Position numbers and translations under genes: made by a program. The notes beneath the pieces are model-generated. The model was not told the origin of the DNA. It searched no databases and was given only the letters and a program-made list of their open reading frames with translations. From the NCBI RefSeq assembly GCF_021390495.1, contig NZ_JAJEJP010000001.1:2790001-2854000 (forward strand): a stretch of 64,000 nucleotides of DNA, in the 5' to 3' direction. Source of the stretch: Paraburkholderia sp. ZP32-5 (GTDB lineage Bacteria > Pseudomonadota > Gammaproteobacteria > Burkholderiales > Burkholderiaceae). Shown in pieces: positions 57,599 through 64,000 of the stretch (position 1 is the stretch's first letter; each line of letters opens with the position of its first letter).

Positions 57599-58312
57599 TT
57601 AGCCGACGCCCAGCCACTCGCGCATCACGTCCTCGCGTGCGAGAAACGACGCGAGCGTGCCGTCGAACACGATCTCGCCGTGCCCCATCACGGCGACGCG
57701 GCTCGCGACTTCCCGCGCAATCGCGAGACGCTGCTCGATCAGCAGCATCGCGACGCCGCGATCGCGCAATGTCCGCAGACAATCGGCGACTTGTGCGATC
57801 ACGAGACTCGCCAGACCTTCGCCCGGCTCATCGATCAGCAGCAAATCGGGGTCACCGAGCAGCGCCCGCGCGAGCGCGAGCATCTGCTGCTCGCCACCCG
57901 ATAACGCCCCCGCGCGTGTGCGTCGACGTTCGGCTAGCACGGGGAAGAGCGTGTACGCGTCGTCGAGGGTGAAGCGTGGTGTGCGGCTGCGAGCGCGCGG
58001 CGCGATACCGAGTAGCAGGTTTTCGTGGACGCTCAGCGCCGCGAATACGTCGCGATGTTCAGCTACGTACCCAAGGCCGAGACGCGCGATTTCGAAGGTG
58101 CGCAGACCAGCGAGCGAACGGCCCGCGAAACGCAATTCGCCATCGCTGCGCACGAGGCCCATGATCGCGCGCGCGAGCGTCGAGCGGCCCGAGCCGTTGC
58201 GGCCGACCAGCGCGATTGCTTCGCCGCGCTCGATGCTTAGTGTGACGCCGTGTAGAGCCTGACTTGCGCCGTACCATGCGTTCAGGTTGCGGATGTCGAG
58301 CAGCGGGGTCAT
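57599..58312 (-). CDS. livF: branched-chain-amino-acid-type ABC transporter ATPase
   Basis: A 237-residue ATPase of the LivF group: Walker A GRNGSGRST (Gly-Arg variant of G-K-S-T with Arg in place of Lys), signature LSGGEQQMLALARAL, Walker B LLLIDEPGEGLA, and switch LIEQRL. The replaced lysine is notable: the normal residue is Lys, here the codon reads Arg, which in many ABC ATPases lowers activity. ATG at 58310-58312 overlaps the livG stop as ATGA. Last gene of the liv run. The substrate may be a branched-chain amino acid, amide or aromatic compound; not determined. Confidence 0.9.
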   Translation of the reverse strand: MTPLLDIRNLNAWYGASQALHGVTLSIERGEAIALVGRNGSGRSTLARAIMGLVRSDGELRFAGRSLAGLRTFEIARLGLGYVAEHRDVFAALSVHENLLLGIAPRARSRTPRFTLDDAYTLFPVLAERRRTRAGALSGGEQQMLALARALLGDPDLLLIDEPGEGLASLVIAQVADCLRTLRDRGVAMLLIEQRLAIAREVASRVAVMGHGEIVFDGTLASFLAREDVMREWLGVG

Positions 58313-59361
58313 TGGGGTGAGCCTTTGTGGGTGTCGCGCGCTGGGTGTCTTGGCTCTTTGTTCTGCTGCTCTTTGTTCTGCTGGTCGTTGCCCGTTTCGT
58401 TGTCCACCTGCTTGCGGGTTTCGGTGTTTGCTTCGGTGTTTGCTTCGTTGCCTGCCTTGTTGGGTGCGTCGTTGCCTGATTCGTTGTCCACTTGCTTGTG
58501 TGCTTCCTTGCCCGCTTCTCTGGCGCTCTCCGTGCCTCGCCTTCCACCCGCCCCGCCCATGCGTCCACCCTTGCTTTCGCCCTCGCGTGCGCCGGCCCAC
58601 GCATCCTCCCGTGCCCCGACCTGCTCACCCAGATACGCCGCGCGCACCGCCGCATCCGCGCGAATCGCCGCCGGCGAACCGCTCGCGATGATGCGCCCCT
58701 GCACCAGCACCGAAATGCGATCGGCAATGGCGAACACGGCGTCCATATCGTGCTCGACCATCAGCAGCGTGCGCCCCGCGGTGGTCGCGCGAATCAGTTC
58801 GATCGCGCGCGCGGCTTCCGCGCGGTTCATGCCCGCGGTCGGTTCATCGAGCAGCAGCGTATGCGCGCCGCCCGCGAGCGCGATGCCGAGATCGAGCGCG
58901 CGCTGTTCCGCATAGCTGAGCGTGCCGGCCACCGCGTCGCGGCGCGCGCCGAGGCCGACCGCATCGAGCACCTCCGCGGCGCGCGCATCGACTGCGGACG
59001 ATCCGGTCAGCCGCTGCCACCAGCGCGTACGGTCGCGCTCGGCGAACTGCGCCGCGCAGCGCAAGTTGTCGAACACACTGAGCCGAGCGAATACGCTCGT
59101 GCTCTGAAAGCTGCGCGCGAGCCCGCGCCGCGCGATCGCGGCCGGTGCGAGCCGCGTGATATCCGCGCCGAACAGATGGATGCGTCCCGCGCTCGGCCGC
59201 GCGCCGCCGGCGATCAGATTGAATAGCGTCGATTTGCCAGCGCCGTTCGGACCGATCAGCGCGTGCCGCTCGCCGGGCTCGATCGCGAGATCGACGCCGC
59301 GCAGAATGCGCGTCGAGCCGAAACGCTTTTCGATGCCGTAGAGCGCGAGCGCGGGGATCAT
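58309..59361 (-). CDS. livG: branched-chain-amino-acid-type ABC ATPase with repetitive C-terminal tail
   Basis: A 350-residue ATPase. The ATPase core (about residues 1-250) has Walker A GPNGAGKST, Q-loop SFQSTSVFARLS, signature LSYAEQRALDLGIAL (LSYAEQR, not LSGGQ, as in many LivG proteins), Walker B LLLDEPTAGM and switch VEHDMDAVF, ending with GSPAAIRADAAVRAAYLGEQ, the usual LivG end. Then comes an extra about 95-residue hydrophilic Asn/Glu/Gly/Lys/Gln-rich tail with internal repeats (KQVDNESGND / KQVDNETGND; NEANTEANTE; QQNKEQQNKE). AGGAG precedes the ATG at 59359-59361. The tail is likely unstructured and recently grown from DNA repeats. Confidence 0.88.
   Translation of the reverse strand: MIPALALYGIEKRFGSTRILRGVDLAIEPGERHALIGPNGAGKSTLFNLIAGGARPSAGRIHLFGADITRLAPAAIARRGLARSFQSTSVFARLSVFDNLRCAAQFAERDRTRWWQRLTGSSAVDARAAEVLDAVGLGARRDAVAGTLSYAEQRALDLGIALAGGAHTLLLDEPTAGMNRAEAARAIELIRATTAGRTLLMVEHDMDAVFAIADRISVLVQGRIIASGSPAAIRADAAVRAAYLGEQVGAREDAWAGAREGESKGGRMGGAGGRRGTESAREAGKEAHKQVDNESGNDAPNKAGNEANTEANTETRKQVDNETGNDQQNKEQQNKEPRHPARDTHKGSPQ
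58354..58383. repeat. tandem 15-bp repeat in the livG tail
   Basis: CTCTTTGTTCTGCTG occurs twice in tandem, perfectly (58354-58368 and 58369-58383), encoding QQNKE twice on the minus strand. Confidence 0.8.
58384..58500. repeat. 33-bp direct repeats in the livG tail
   Basis: Copies at 58384-58416 and 58468-58500 share GTCGTTGCC, TTCGTTGTCCAC and TGCTTG blocks and differ at a few positions. The 51 bases between hold a TTCGGTGTTTGC tandem repeat. They encode the KQVDNE(S/T)GND copies. Confidence 0.75.
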
Positions 59362-59486
59362 TGTGATGCTCCTGCGTGCTGCACGGCGTGCGCGTGACTG
59401 GCAAAGGCCGCGTGAGCGCGGGTCGTTTGGCGCGTCGCCAGCAGGATCAATGCGGCGAATGCGCGAAGCAGAAGCGCGTGCATCAT
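59358..59486 (-). CDS. candidate 42-residue ORF coupled to livM and livG
   Basis: A very short frame, ATG at 59484-59486 (a second ATG follows directly), stop TGA at 59358-59360. It would encode MMHALLLRAFAALILLATRQ followed by a His/Ala-rich, mildly polar end. The start overlaps the livM stop (ATGA); GGGAGG lies seven bases before it; its stop overlaps the livG start (ATGA) on the other side. A hydrophobic N-terminal segment of about 15 residues followed by an RQTTR turn and AHAAFASH suggests a secreted or membrane peptide. I recognise no family. It fills the otherwise unexplained 120-base gap between livM and livG. It may only serve to couple translation. Confidence 0.5.
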   Translation of the reverse strand: MMHALLLRAFAALILLATRQTTRAHAAFASHAHAVQHAGASQ

Positions 59487-60814
59487 TGCGGGCCTCCCAG
59501 GCGCTGCGCGACGCGCGCGCAACCAGCGAGGCCCGCATGCGCGCGGATCGCGCGGCGCGTCGCCAGCACGGCCAATGCAGCAAGTACGCCGAGCAGCAGC
59601 ACGAGCTTCAGCGTCGACAGTCCAGGCACACCACCAACATCCATCCCAGCACCGCTCACCCCAAAGATCGCGCCCAACCCCACACCCTCGTCCACACCGA
59701 ACTGCACCGCGTAAGCCCATTGCACCGCGAGCACGACAACCGCGAGCCACAGCAGCACACCTGCCGCGCTCCACAGATAAGCCGCCCGGCAACGCCGCCA
59801 GCCGTGCACCGCAATACGCGCCGCGTGCCGTGCACCGAAACCGGCGAGCCCATCGGGCGCCACGCTGACGACAACCACAAAAAACAGCCCGAGATAAAAC
59901 AGCCACGCCCGCGTGACGCTCGCGACGATCACGCTGAGAAACGTCAACACGATAGCCCCCGCGACCGGCCCGAAAAACGCCGACGTCCCGCCGATCACCG
60001 TCGCGATCAGCACCGCTCCCGAGCGCATCATGCCAACGCTTTCGGTCGACACGAGTTCGATATCGATCAGCGCGAGCGTGCCCGCAATGCCCGCGAAAAA
60101 CGCTGACAGCACCACGACGCCGTAGCGCACCCGCGATGGATAGCAGCCGATCGCCGCCGCCCGCACCGGGTTGTCGCGCACCGCGTTCGCCATGCGCATG
60201 AACGGCGTGCGCGGCAGCGCGAACATCGCCACGACCGCGGCGACACACCACAGCGCGATCAGCGCATAGGCTTCGCGCGCCGGACCGAAGCTCCAGCCGC
60301 CGATAGAACCAACGAGGCGCGGGCCGCTCGCGCGATCGATCGCAACGCCCGCCTCGCCGCCGAACCAGCCCGGCAAGGTCCACGCGGCCGCGGCGACGAG
60401 TTCGCCGAGGCCGAGCGTGATCATCGCGAACGCGGTGCCCGAACGCCGCGTCGCGATAAAGCCGAGCAGCACGCCGCACAGCGCGCCGCCGATGCCGCCG
60501 ACGAGCGGCAACAGCACCAGTGGCACGTCGCCCGCGTTGAACACGCGCGCGGCGATCAGCGCGCCGAGTCCCGCATATGCGGCATGGCCGAACGACAGCA
60601 GCCCGGTTTCGCCGAGCAGCAGGTTGTACGACAGCGCGAACACGATCATCGTCGCGGTCTGTGCGAGGTACGCGAGCAGCCAGCTATGCGGCCAGATGAA
60701 AGGCGGTACGGCCAGAAAGATAACGAGCGCCAGCCACGGCGTGAGCACGCGGCCACCACCGCGAAGCGGCCGCGGGTTTTGCACCGCGTCCGGCGATCCC
60801 CCGCGCTTAGGCAT
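59483..60814 (-). CDS. livM: branched-chain-amino-acid-type ABC permease (LivM)
   Basis: A 443-residue permease. The LivM core includes LLAYLAQTATMIVFALSYNLLLGETGLLSFGHAAYAGLGAL, GTAFAMITLGLGELV, FMRMANAVRDNPVRAAAIGC and SVGMMRSGAVLIATVIGGTSAFFGPVAGAIV, with about nine membrane segments. LivM proteins are usually about 320-360 residues; this one has a C-terminal addition of about 100 residues with two further hydrophobic segments (AYLWSAAGVLLWLAVVVLAVQW and LVLLLGVLAALAVLATRRA). The ATG at 60812-60814 overlaps the livH stop. It is followed by the 42-codon ORF. Confidence 0.9.
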   Translation of the reverse strand: MPKRGGSPDAVQNPRPLRGGGRVLTPWLALVIFLAVPPFIWPHSWLLAYLAQTATMIVFALSYNLLLGETGLLSFGHAAYAGLGALIAARVFNAGDVPLVLLPLVGGIGGALCGVLLGFIATRRSGTAFAMITLGLGELVAAAAWTLPGWFGGEAGVAIDRASGPRLVGSIGGWSFGPAREAYALIALWCVAAVVAMFALPRTPFMRMANAVRDNPVRAAAIGCYPSRVRYGVVVLSAFFAGIAGTLALIDIELVSTESVGMMRSGAVLIATVIGGTSAFFGPVAGAIVLTFLSVIVASVTRAWLFYLGLFFVVVVSVAPDGLAGFGARHAARIAVHGWRRCRAAYLWSAAGVLLWLAVVVLAVQWAYAVQFGVDEGVGLGAIFGVSGAGMDVGGVPGLSTLKLVLLLGVLAALAVLATRRAIRAHAGLAGCARVAQRLGGPQ

Positions 60815-61745
60815 GATCGTCCCGCCGTCCGGCGAGCCCGCGCGGTCTGAATGCCAGCACCGCGACCAGCAGCAGATAAGGCAGCAGCGGCGCGAGTTGC
60901 GCGAGCGTCAGCACGTCCCACTCGGGCGGCAGCGCCGCACCGGCGAACGACGCCACATCGCCCAGCGACACATCGCTCGCGACCGCCAGCGTCTGCACGC
61001 AACCGACCAACAGCGATGCAAGCAGCGCCCCGCTCAACGAGCCAAGCCCGCCGATCACGACGACGACGAACACGATCGAGCCGAGCGATTCCGCCATCGC
61101 CGGTTCGATCACGAACAGCGGCGCGCCGATCACACCGGCGAGCGCTGCCAACGCGGTGCCGGCCGCGAACACGCCGGTGAATACGCGCGGCACGTTATGG
61201 CCGAGCGCTTCAACGGCCTGCGGATGGTTGAGCGCCGCGCGCACGATCAGCCCCGTCTTCGACACGCGCAGCACGGCGACGAGCACCACGAGCATCGCCA
61301 GCGACACCGCCATCATGAACGCGCGATAACGCGTGAAAATCGCTCCGTACAGCGCAAAAAGCGGACCGTCGAGCACGGCCGGAATCGACGCGGACAGCGG
61401 GCCGAGCCCCCAGCCGAGCTTGACCAGTTCGCCGAGCAGATACGCGGCGCCGAACGTCAGCAGCAGCTCGGGCAGGTGACCGTGGCGGCGCACGCGCCGC
61501 AGCAGCCAGCGTTCGAGCGCCGCGCCCAGCAGGCCGACGACGAGCGGCGCGAGCACCAGCGCGCTCCAGAACCCGGCGCGCGCGGCCACCGAAAAGCCGA
61601 CATACGCGCCGAGCATGTAGAAGCTCGCATGCGCGAAATTGAGTACGCCGAGCATGCTGAAAATCAGTGTCAGCCCGGCCGACAGCATGAACAGCAACAG
61701 CCCGTAGCTAAGGCCGTTGAGCAGATTGATGACGAACGACTGCAC
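60807..61745 (-). CDS. livH: branched-chain-amino-acid-type ABC permease (LivH)
   Basis: A 312-residue permease with about eight membrane segments. Conserved LivH features: FVINLLNGLSYGLLLFMLSAGLTLIFSMLGVLNFAHASFYMLGAY at the N-terminus, VRAALNHPQAVEALGHNVPRVFTGVFAAGTALAALAGVIGAP, and FVVVVIGGLGSLSGALLASLLVG near the end. It starts with GTG at 61743-61745. First permease of the liv set, 57 bases downstream of a thioesterase gene on the same strand, suggesting one operon with the thioesterase and alcohol dehydrogenase. No substrate-binding protein gene is present in the set. Confidence 0.92.
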   Translation of the reverse strand: MQSFVINLLNGLSYGLLLFMLSAGLTLIFSMLGVLNFAHASFYMLGAYVGFSVAARAGFWSALVLAPLVVGLLGAALERWLLRRVRRHGHLPELLLTFGAAYLLGELVKLGWGLGPLSASIPAVLDGPLFALYGAIFTRYRAFMMAVSLAMLVVLVAVLRVSKTGLIVRAALNHPQAVEALGHNVPRVFTGVFAAGTALAALAGVIGAPLFVIEPAMAESLGSIVFVVVVIGGLGSLSGALLASLLVGCVQTLAVASDVSLGDVASFAGAALPPEWDVLTLAQLAPLLPYLLLVAVLAFRPRGLAGRRDDHA

Positions 61746-61802
61746 GCGCGTGGTCTACCTGTGATTCGTCTGGGGTTGATCGTGTTTCGCCGGCATTGCC
61801 GT

Positions 61803-62252
61803 TCAGTCCCCCTGTGTTGGATCACACAACGGTTCAAGGGCCGCGCGCAGTTCGGGCGGCAGGCTCACCGGACGGCGCGTTACGCGATCGACGTACACGT
61901 GCACGAAATGCCCTTGCGCGGCGGGCGCATCGTCGCCCTCCCTGAAGAGGCCCACTTCGTAGCGCACGCTGGACACGCCGAGCCGCGCGACCCGCAAGCC
62001 CGCATCGACACGATCCGGAAACACCAGCGGCGCGAAGTAGTTGCACTGCGTTTCGACGACGAGGCCGATCGTCGCGCCATGCTCGAAATCGAGCACGCGC
62101 GCGCGGATCAGATACTCGTTCACGACCGTATCGAAATAGCTGTAATAGACGACGTTGTTCACGTGACCGTACACGTCGTTATCCATCCAGCGGGTCGGGA
62201 TCGGCAGGAAATGCGGATAGGCGGCGCGCGAGGCCGGGGCGGGTCTGTTCAT
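61803..62252 (-). CDS. acyl-CoA thioesterase, 4-hydroxybenzoyl-CoA thioesterase (hotdog) family
   Basis: A 149-residue single hotdog domain with the catalytic motif [29 protein letters not shown] (Asp in D-x-Y-G-H-V-N-N). The second paralogue in the window, less than one-third alike to that at 496-927. It lies between the iron alcohol dehydrogenase gene (43 bases downstream of it) and livH (57 bases before it), all on the minus strand. It may release an acid from its CoA ester in a pathway with the alcohol dehydrogenase and the ABC importer. Substrate unknown. Confidence 0.88.
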   Translation of the reverse strand: MNRPAPASRAAYPHFLPIPTRWMDNDVYGHVNNVVYYSYFDTVVNEYLIRARVLDFEHGATIGLVVETQCNYFAPLVFPDRVDAGLRVARLGVSSVRYEVGLFREGDDAPAAQGHFVHVYVDRVTRRPVSLPPELRAALEPLCDPTQGD

Positions 62253-62295
62253 TGGCAGTAGCGGTTTGTCGATACGTGGGTCAAGGCAAGGCGGC

Positions 62296-63444
62296 TCAAA
62301 GCGATTCGGTCAGCATGCGGCGATAGTCGTCGGCGCTCGCTTCGCGCGGATTCGTGCGATGGCAATGGTCGAGCAGCGCGCCCTGCACGACCTTGTCGAA
62401 CATGCTTTCGTCGACGCCCATCTGTTTGAGGCCGGTCGGCAGACCGAGCCGCGAGGTCATGTCGAACAGCGCCTGCGCGAGATCGGCATGCTCAGGCAAG
62501 CCCATCACACGACGCATCCGCGCGAAACGGCGCTCGGCGACCACGCTCGGCGCGCGCTCGTTGAAACGCAGCACCGCGGGCAGCACGACCGCGTTCAGCG
62601 TGCCGTGATGCAGCGACGTGCGGCCGTTCACCTTCAGCCCGCCCAACGGATGCGACAGCGAATGTACGCAGCCGAGACCCTTCTGGAACGCCATCGCGCC
62701 CTGCATCGACGCGCTCATCATGTTCAGCCGCGCTTCGCGATCGCCGCCGTCCGCGCACGCGCGCTCGATGCTGGCCCACGCGCGTTCGAGGCCGTCGAGC
62801 GCGATGCCGTCGGCGGGCGGATTGAAGGCCGGCGCGAGGAAGGTCTCGATGCAATGGGCGATCGCGTCCATACCGGTCGCGGCCGTCAGGCCCGGCGGCA
62901 AACCGAGCGTCAGCCCCGGATCGCACAGCGCCGCTTTCGGCAGCAGATGCCACGAGTGAAAGCCGAGCTTGCGGCCGTCGTCGAGGATCACGATCGCGCC
63001 GCGCGCGACCTCGCTGCCGGTGCCGGCGGTGGTCGGAATCGCGATCAGCGGCGCGGCGGCGGCGGTGATCTTCGCGCTGCCGCCCTCGATCGTCGCGTAC
63101 TGCGTGAGCGGCCCCGGATGCGTGGCCGAAATCGCGACGCCCTTCGCGAGATCGATCGACGAACCGCCGCCGACCGCGATCAGCCCGTCGCAGCCCTCGT
63201 CGCGATAGACGTCGGCGGCGGCCAGTACCATGGCTTCGGTCGGGTTCGATGGGGTATCGTCAAAGAGCGGCACATTGCCGAGCTGCAACGCGTCGAGCGC
63301 GCGCCGCGCGATGCCGGCCGCGACGACGCCCTTGTCGCTGATCACGAGCGGACGCTTGATGCCGATGCGCGCGCATTCGGACGGCAGTTCCGCCAGAGCG
63401 TCGTAGCCCAGATGAATGTGGGTCAGGTAGTAGATGTAGGCCAT
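62296..63444 (-). CDS. iron-containing alcohol dehydrogenase (group III; maleylacetate-reductase-like)
   Basis: A 382-residue Fe-ADH. NAD-binding motif [35 protein letters not shown], the metal-ligand segments [18 protein letters not shown] (Asp and His), HSLSHPLGG and [11 protein letters not shown] (His) are complete. Family members oxidise primary alcohols or hydroxyacids, or reduce lactaldehyde, 4-hydroxybutyrate, or maleylacetate. ATG at 63442-63444 with GGGAGAAG before it; upstream in frame is a Thr/Pro-rich non-protein stretch. First gene of the probable ADH-thioesterase-livHMGF operon. Confidence 0.9.
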   Translation of the reverse strand: MAYIYYLTHIHLGYDALAELPSECARIGIKRPLVISDKGVVAAGIARRALDALQLGNVPLFDDTPSNPTEAMVLAAADVYRDEGCDGLIAVGGGSSIDLAKGVAISATHPGPLTQYATIEGGSAKITAAAAPLIAIPTTAGTGSEVARGAIVILDDGRKLGFHSWHLLPKAALCDPGLTLGLPPGLTAATGMDAIAHCIETFLAPAFNPPADGIALDGLERAWASIERACADGGDREARLNMMSASMQGAMAFQKGLGCVHSLSHPLGGLKVNGRTSLHHGTLNAVVLPAVLRFNERAPSVVAERRFARMRRVMGLPEHADLAQALFDMTSRLGLPTGLKQMGVDESMFDKVVQGALLDHCHRTNPREASADDYRRMLTESL

Positions 63445-63802
63445 GCCGCTTCTCCCTGAGCGTGAGCTCATTGACCGCTGATTGACGTGGATGAACTGTT
63501 CGTTGATTGGGTTGCTGTGGTGTTTGGGGTGGGTTGTGCTGAGTTTGGGGTGTGTGGTTGTCTCTGTCGTTGCTGTTGTTGTAGTCGTTGTCTCTGTAGC
63601 TGTCGTCTCGGTCGCCGTCGTTGTCGTCATGTAACGCGTTGGTCGCCATGGCTGGCAATGCCCCCGGCTTGCGCATCGCACGGCACAACCGGCTGTCGCG
63701 CGTCGCGCTCTCCCGATTGCTCCAGCCCCGCCCAGAGTTGCAGTTCGACTGCGTCGACGTTCCCGCCGCCGACGCGCCTCTTCCCGCATCCGCTCGCGCG
63801 TC
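63445..63802. other. intergenic region with low-complexity repeat
   Basis: About 360 bases. It holds a stretch (63520-63635) of GTTGT/CGTTG/TCTGT words, a degenerate 6-base GTNGTN repeat, in which long open frames exist on both strands only because stop codons are absent. I see no supportable gene. The part nearest to 63802 shows no motif I recognise. Confidence 0.6.
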
Positions 63803-64000
63803 CTACTGCCCCGGCCGCTCGACGAACTCGAACGGCAAACCGCGCCGCCGCATCCACTCGCCGAGTGCCTGGCCGGTGCCCGCGCGCCACGGCCGCAGCT
63901 TCGCCGGCTCGACGAGCCGGTATTCGAGCAACTCCGGCGACAGCGAGATCGTCCCGTGCGCCCTCACGTGATACGCGATGATCAGTTCGTTCTTGCGGAT
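63803..64000 (-). CDS. NUDIX-like hydrolase, 3' end only
   Basis: The C-terminal 65 residues of a gene that runs off the window (stop TAG at 63803-63805). The visible sequence, IRKNELIIAYHVRAHGTISL then SPELLEYRLVEPAKLRPWRA and ending RGLPFEFVERPGQ, resembles the end of NUDIX hydrolases, with the E-L-I-I-A-Y-H strand and the K-L-R-P-W element. The NUDIX box itself would lie outside. Codon structure is protein-like and GC-rich in third positions. The substrate cannot be guessed. Confidence 0.6.
   Translation of the reverse strand: MRKNELIIAYHVRAHGTISLSPELLEYRLVEPAKLRPWRAGTGQALGEWMRRRGLPFEFVERPGQ

Noticed and set aside
59487..60479. 373-codon minus-strand frame that includes the 42-codon ORF, as one long gene
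   Set aside because: The upstream part is a shadow of livM in another frame; only the last 42 codons after the ATG at 59486 have a ribosome site.
63445..63789. Longer N-terminus for the iron alcohol dehydrogenase
   Set aside because: Residues are Thr/Pro/His repeats from a low-complexity DNA stretch; the ATG at 63444 has a good ribosome site and a conserved family start.

Overview
This window is a GC-rich (roughly mid-60s percent by eye) chromosomal segment of a betaproteobacterium, most likely Burkholderiaceae of the Paraburkholderia/Caballeronia/Burkholderia type. I infer this from protein style and gene content: an iolC-DUF2090 fusion, a LysR/NodT/FUSC/DUF1656/HlyD efflux locus, livHMGF, and a characteristic intergenic inverted-repeat element. 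Gene density is high, with many ATGA stop/start overlaps. I saw no rRNA, tRNA, CRISPR array, prophage or transposase gene.

Layout. 1-16 kb is mostly housekeeping and small metabolic units: the end of a PAS-LuxR regulator, an SDR/thioesterase pair, ETF-ubiquinone oxidoreductase, aroC, an MFS-acyltransferase fusion, a CBS protein, a MetY-type sulfhydrylase coupled to an alpha/beta hydrolase, a DUF962 protein, a YihY/BrkB membrane protein, and a wrbA/DUF2069/FAD-oxidase/phosphoesterase run. 16-23 kb holds a small membrane protein gene and a LysR-controlled aromatic-acid (AaeXAB/fusaric-acid type) efflux operon. 23-32 kb holds an MCP, an Fsr-type exporter, a long inverted-repeat element, prpE, mtnN and uvrD. 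32.5-34.2 kb is a hipA-hipB type toxin-antitoxin pair in the less usual toxin-first order. 34.3-39.5 kb is an accessory sugar-acid-like cluster (Ldh2-family dehydrogenase, two-winged-helix GntR regulator, lactonase, MFS transporter) whose three promoter regions share the same 23-bp motif. 39.6-45 kb is an alpha/beta hydrolase, valS, galU and tusA.

45.2-57.6 kb is a myo-inositol catabolic locus. A divergent control region at about 48.2-48.4 kb carries a GGAA-N6-TTCC palindrome. To its left lie the RpiR-type regulator, iolG and a second Gfo/Idh/MocA dehydrogenase. To its right lie a CUT2 sugar ABC transporter and iolC(-DUF2090), iolD, iolE and iolB. Together they import inositol and convert it to malonate semialdehyde plus DHAP; iolA is not in the window.

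57.6-63.4 kb is a convergent minus-strand run: iron-dependent alcohol dehydrogenase, thioesterase, then livH-livM-(small ORF)-livG-livF without a substrate-binding protein gene. The window ends inside a NUDIX-like gene.

Points most worth a second look: the triplicated motif of the sugar-acid cluster, the phased repeats before hipA, the approximately 550-bp inverted-repeat element, and a 42-codon ORF wedged between livM and livG with a strong Shine-Dalgarno and overlapping stop/start codons on both sides.
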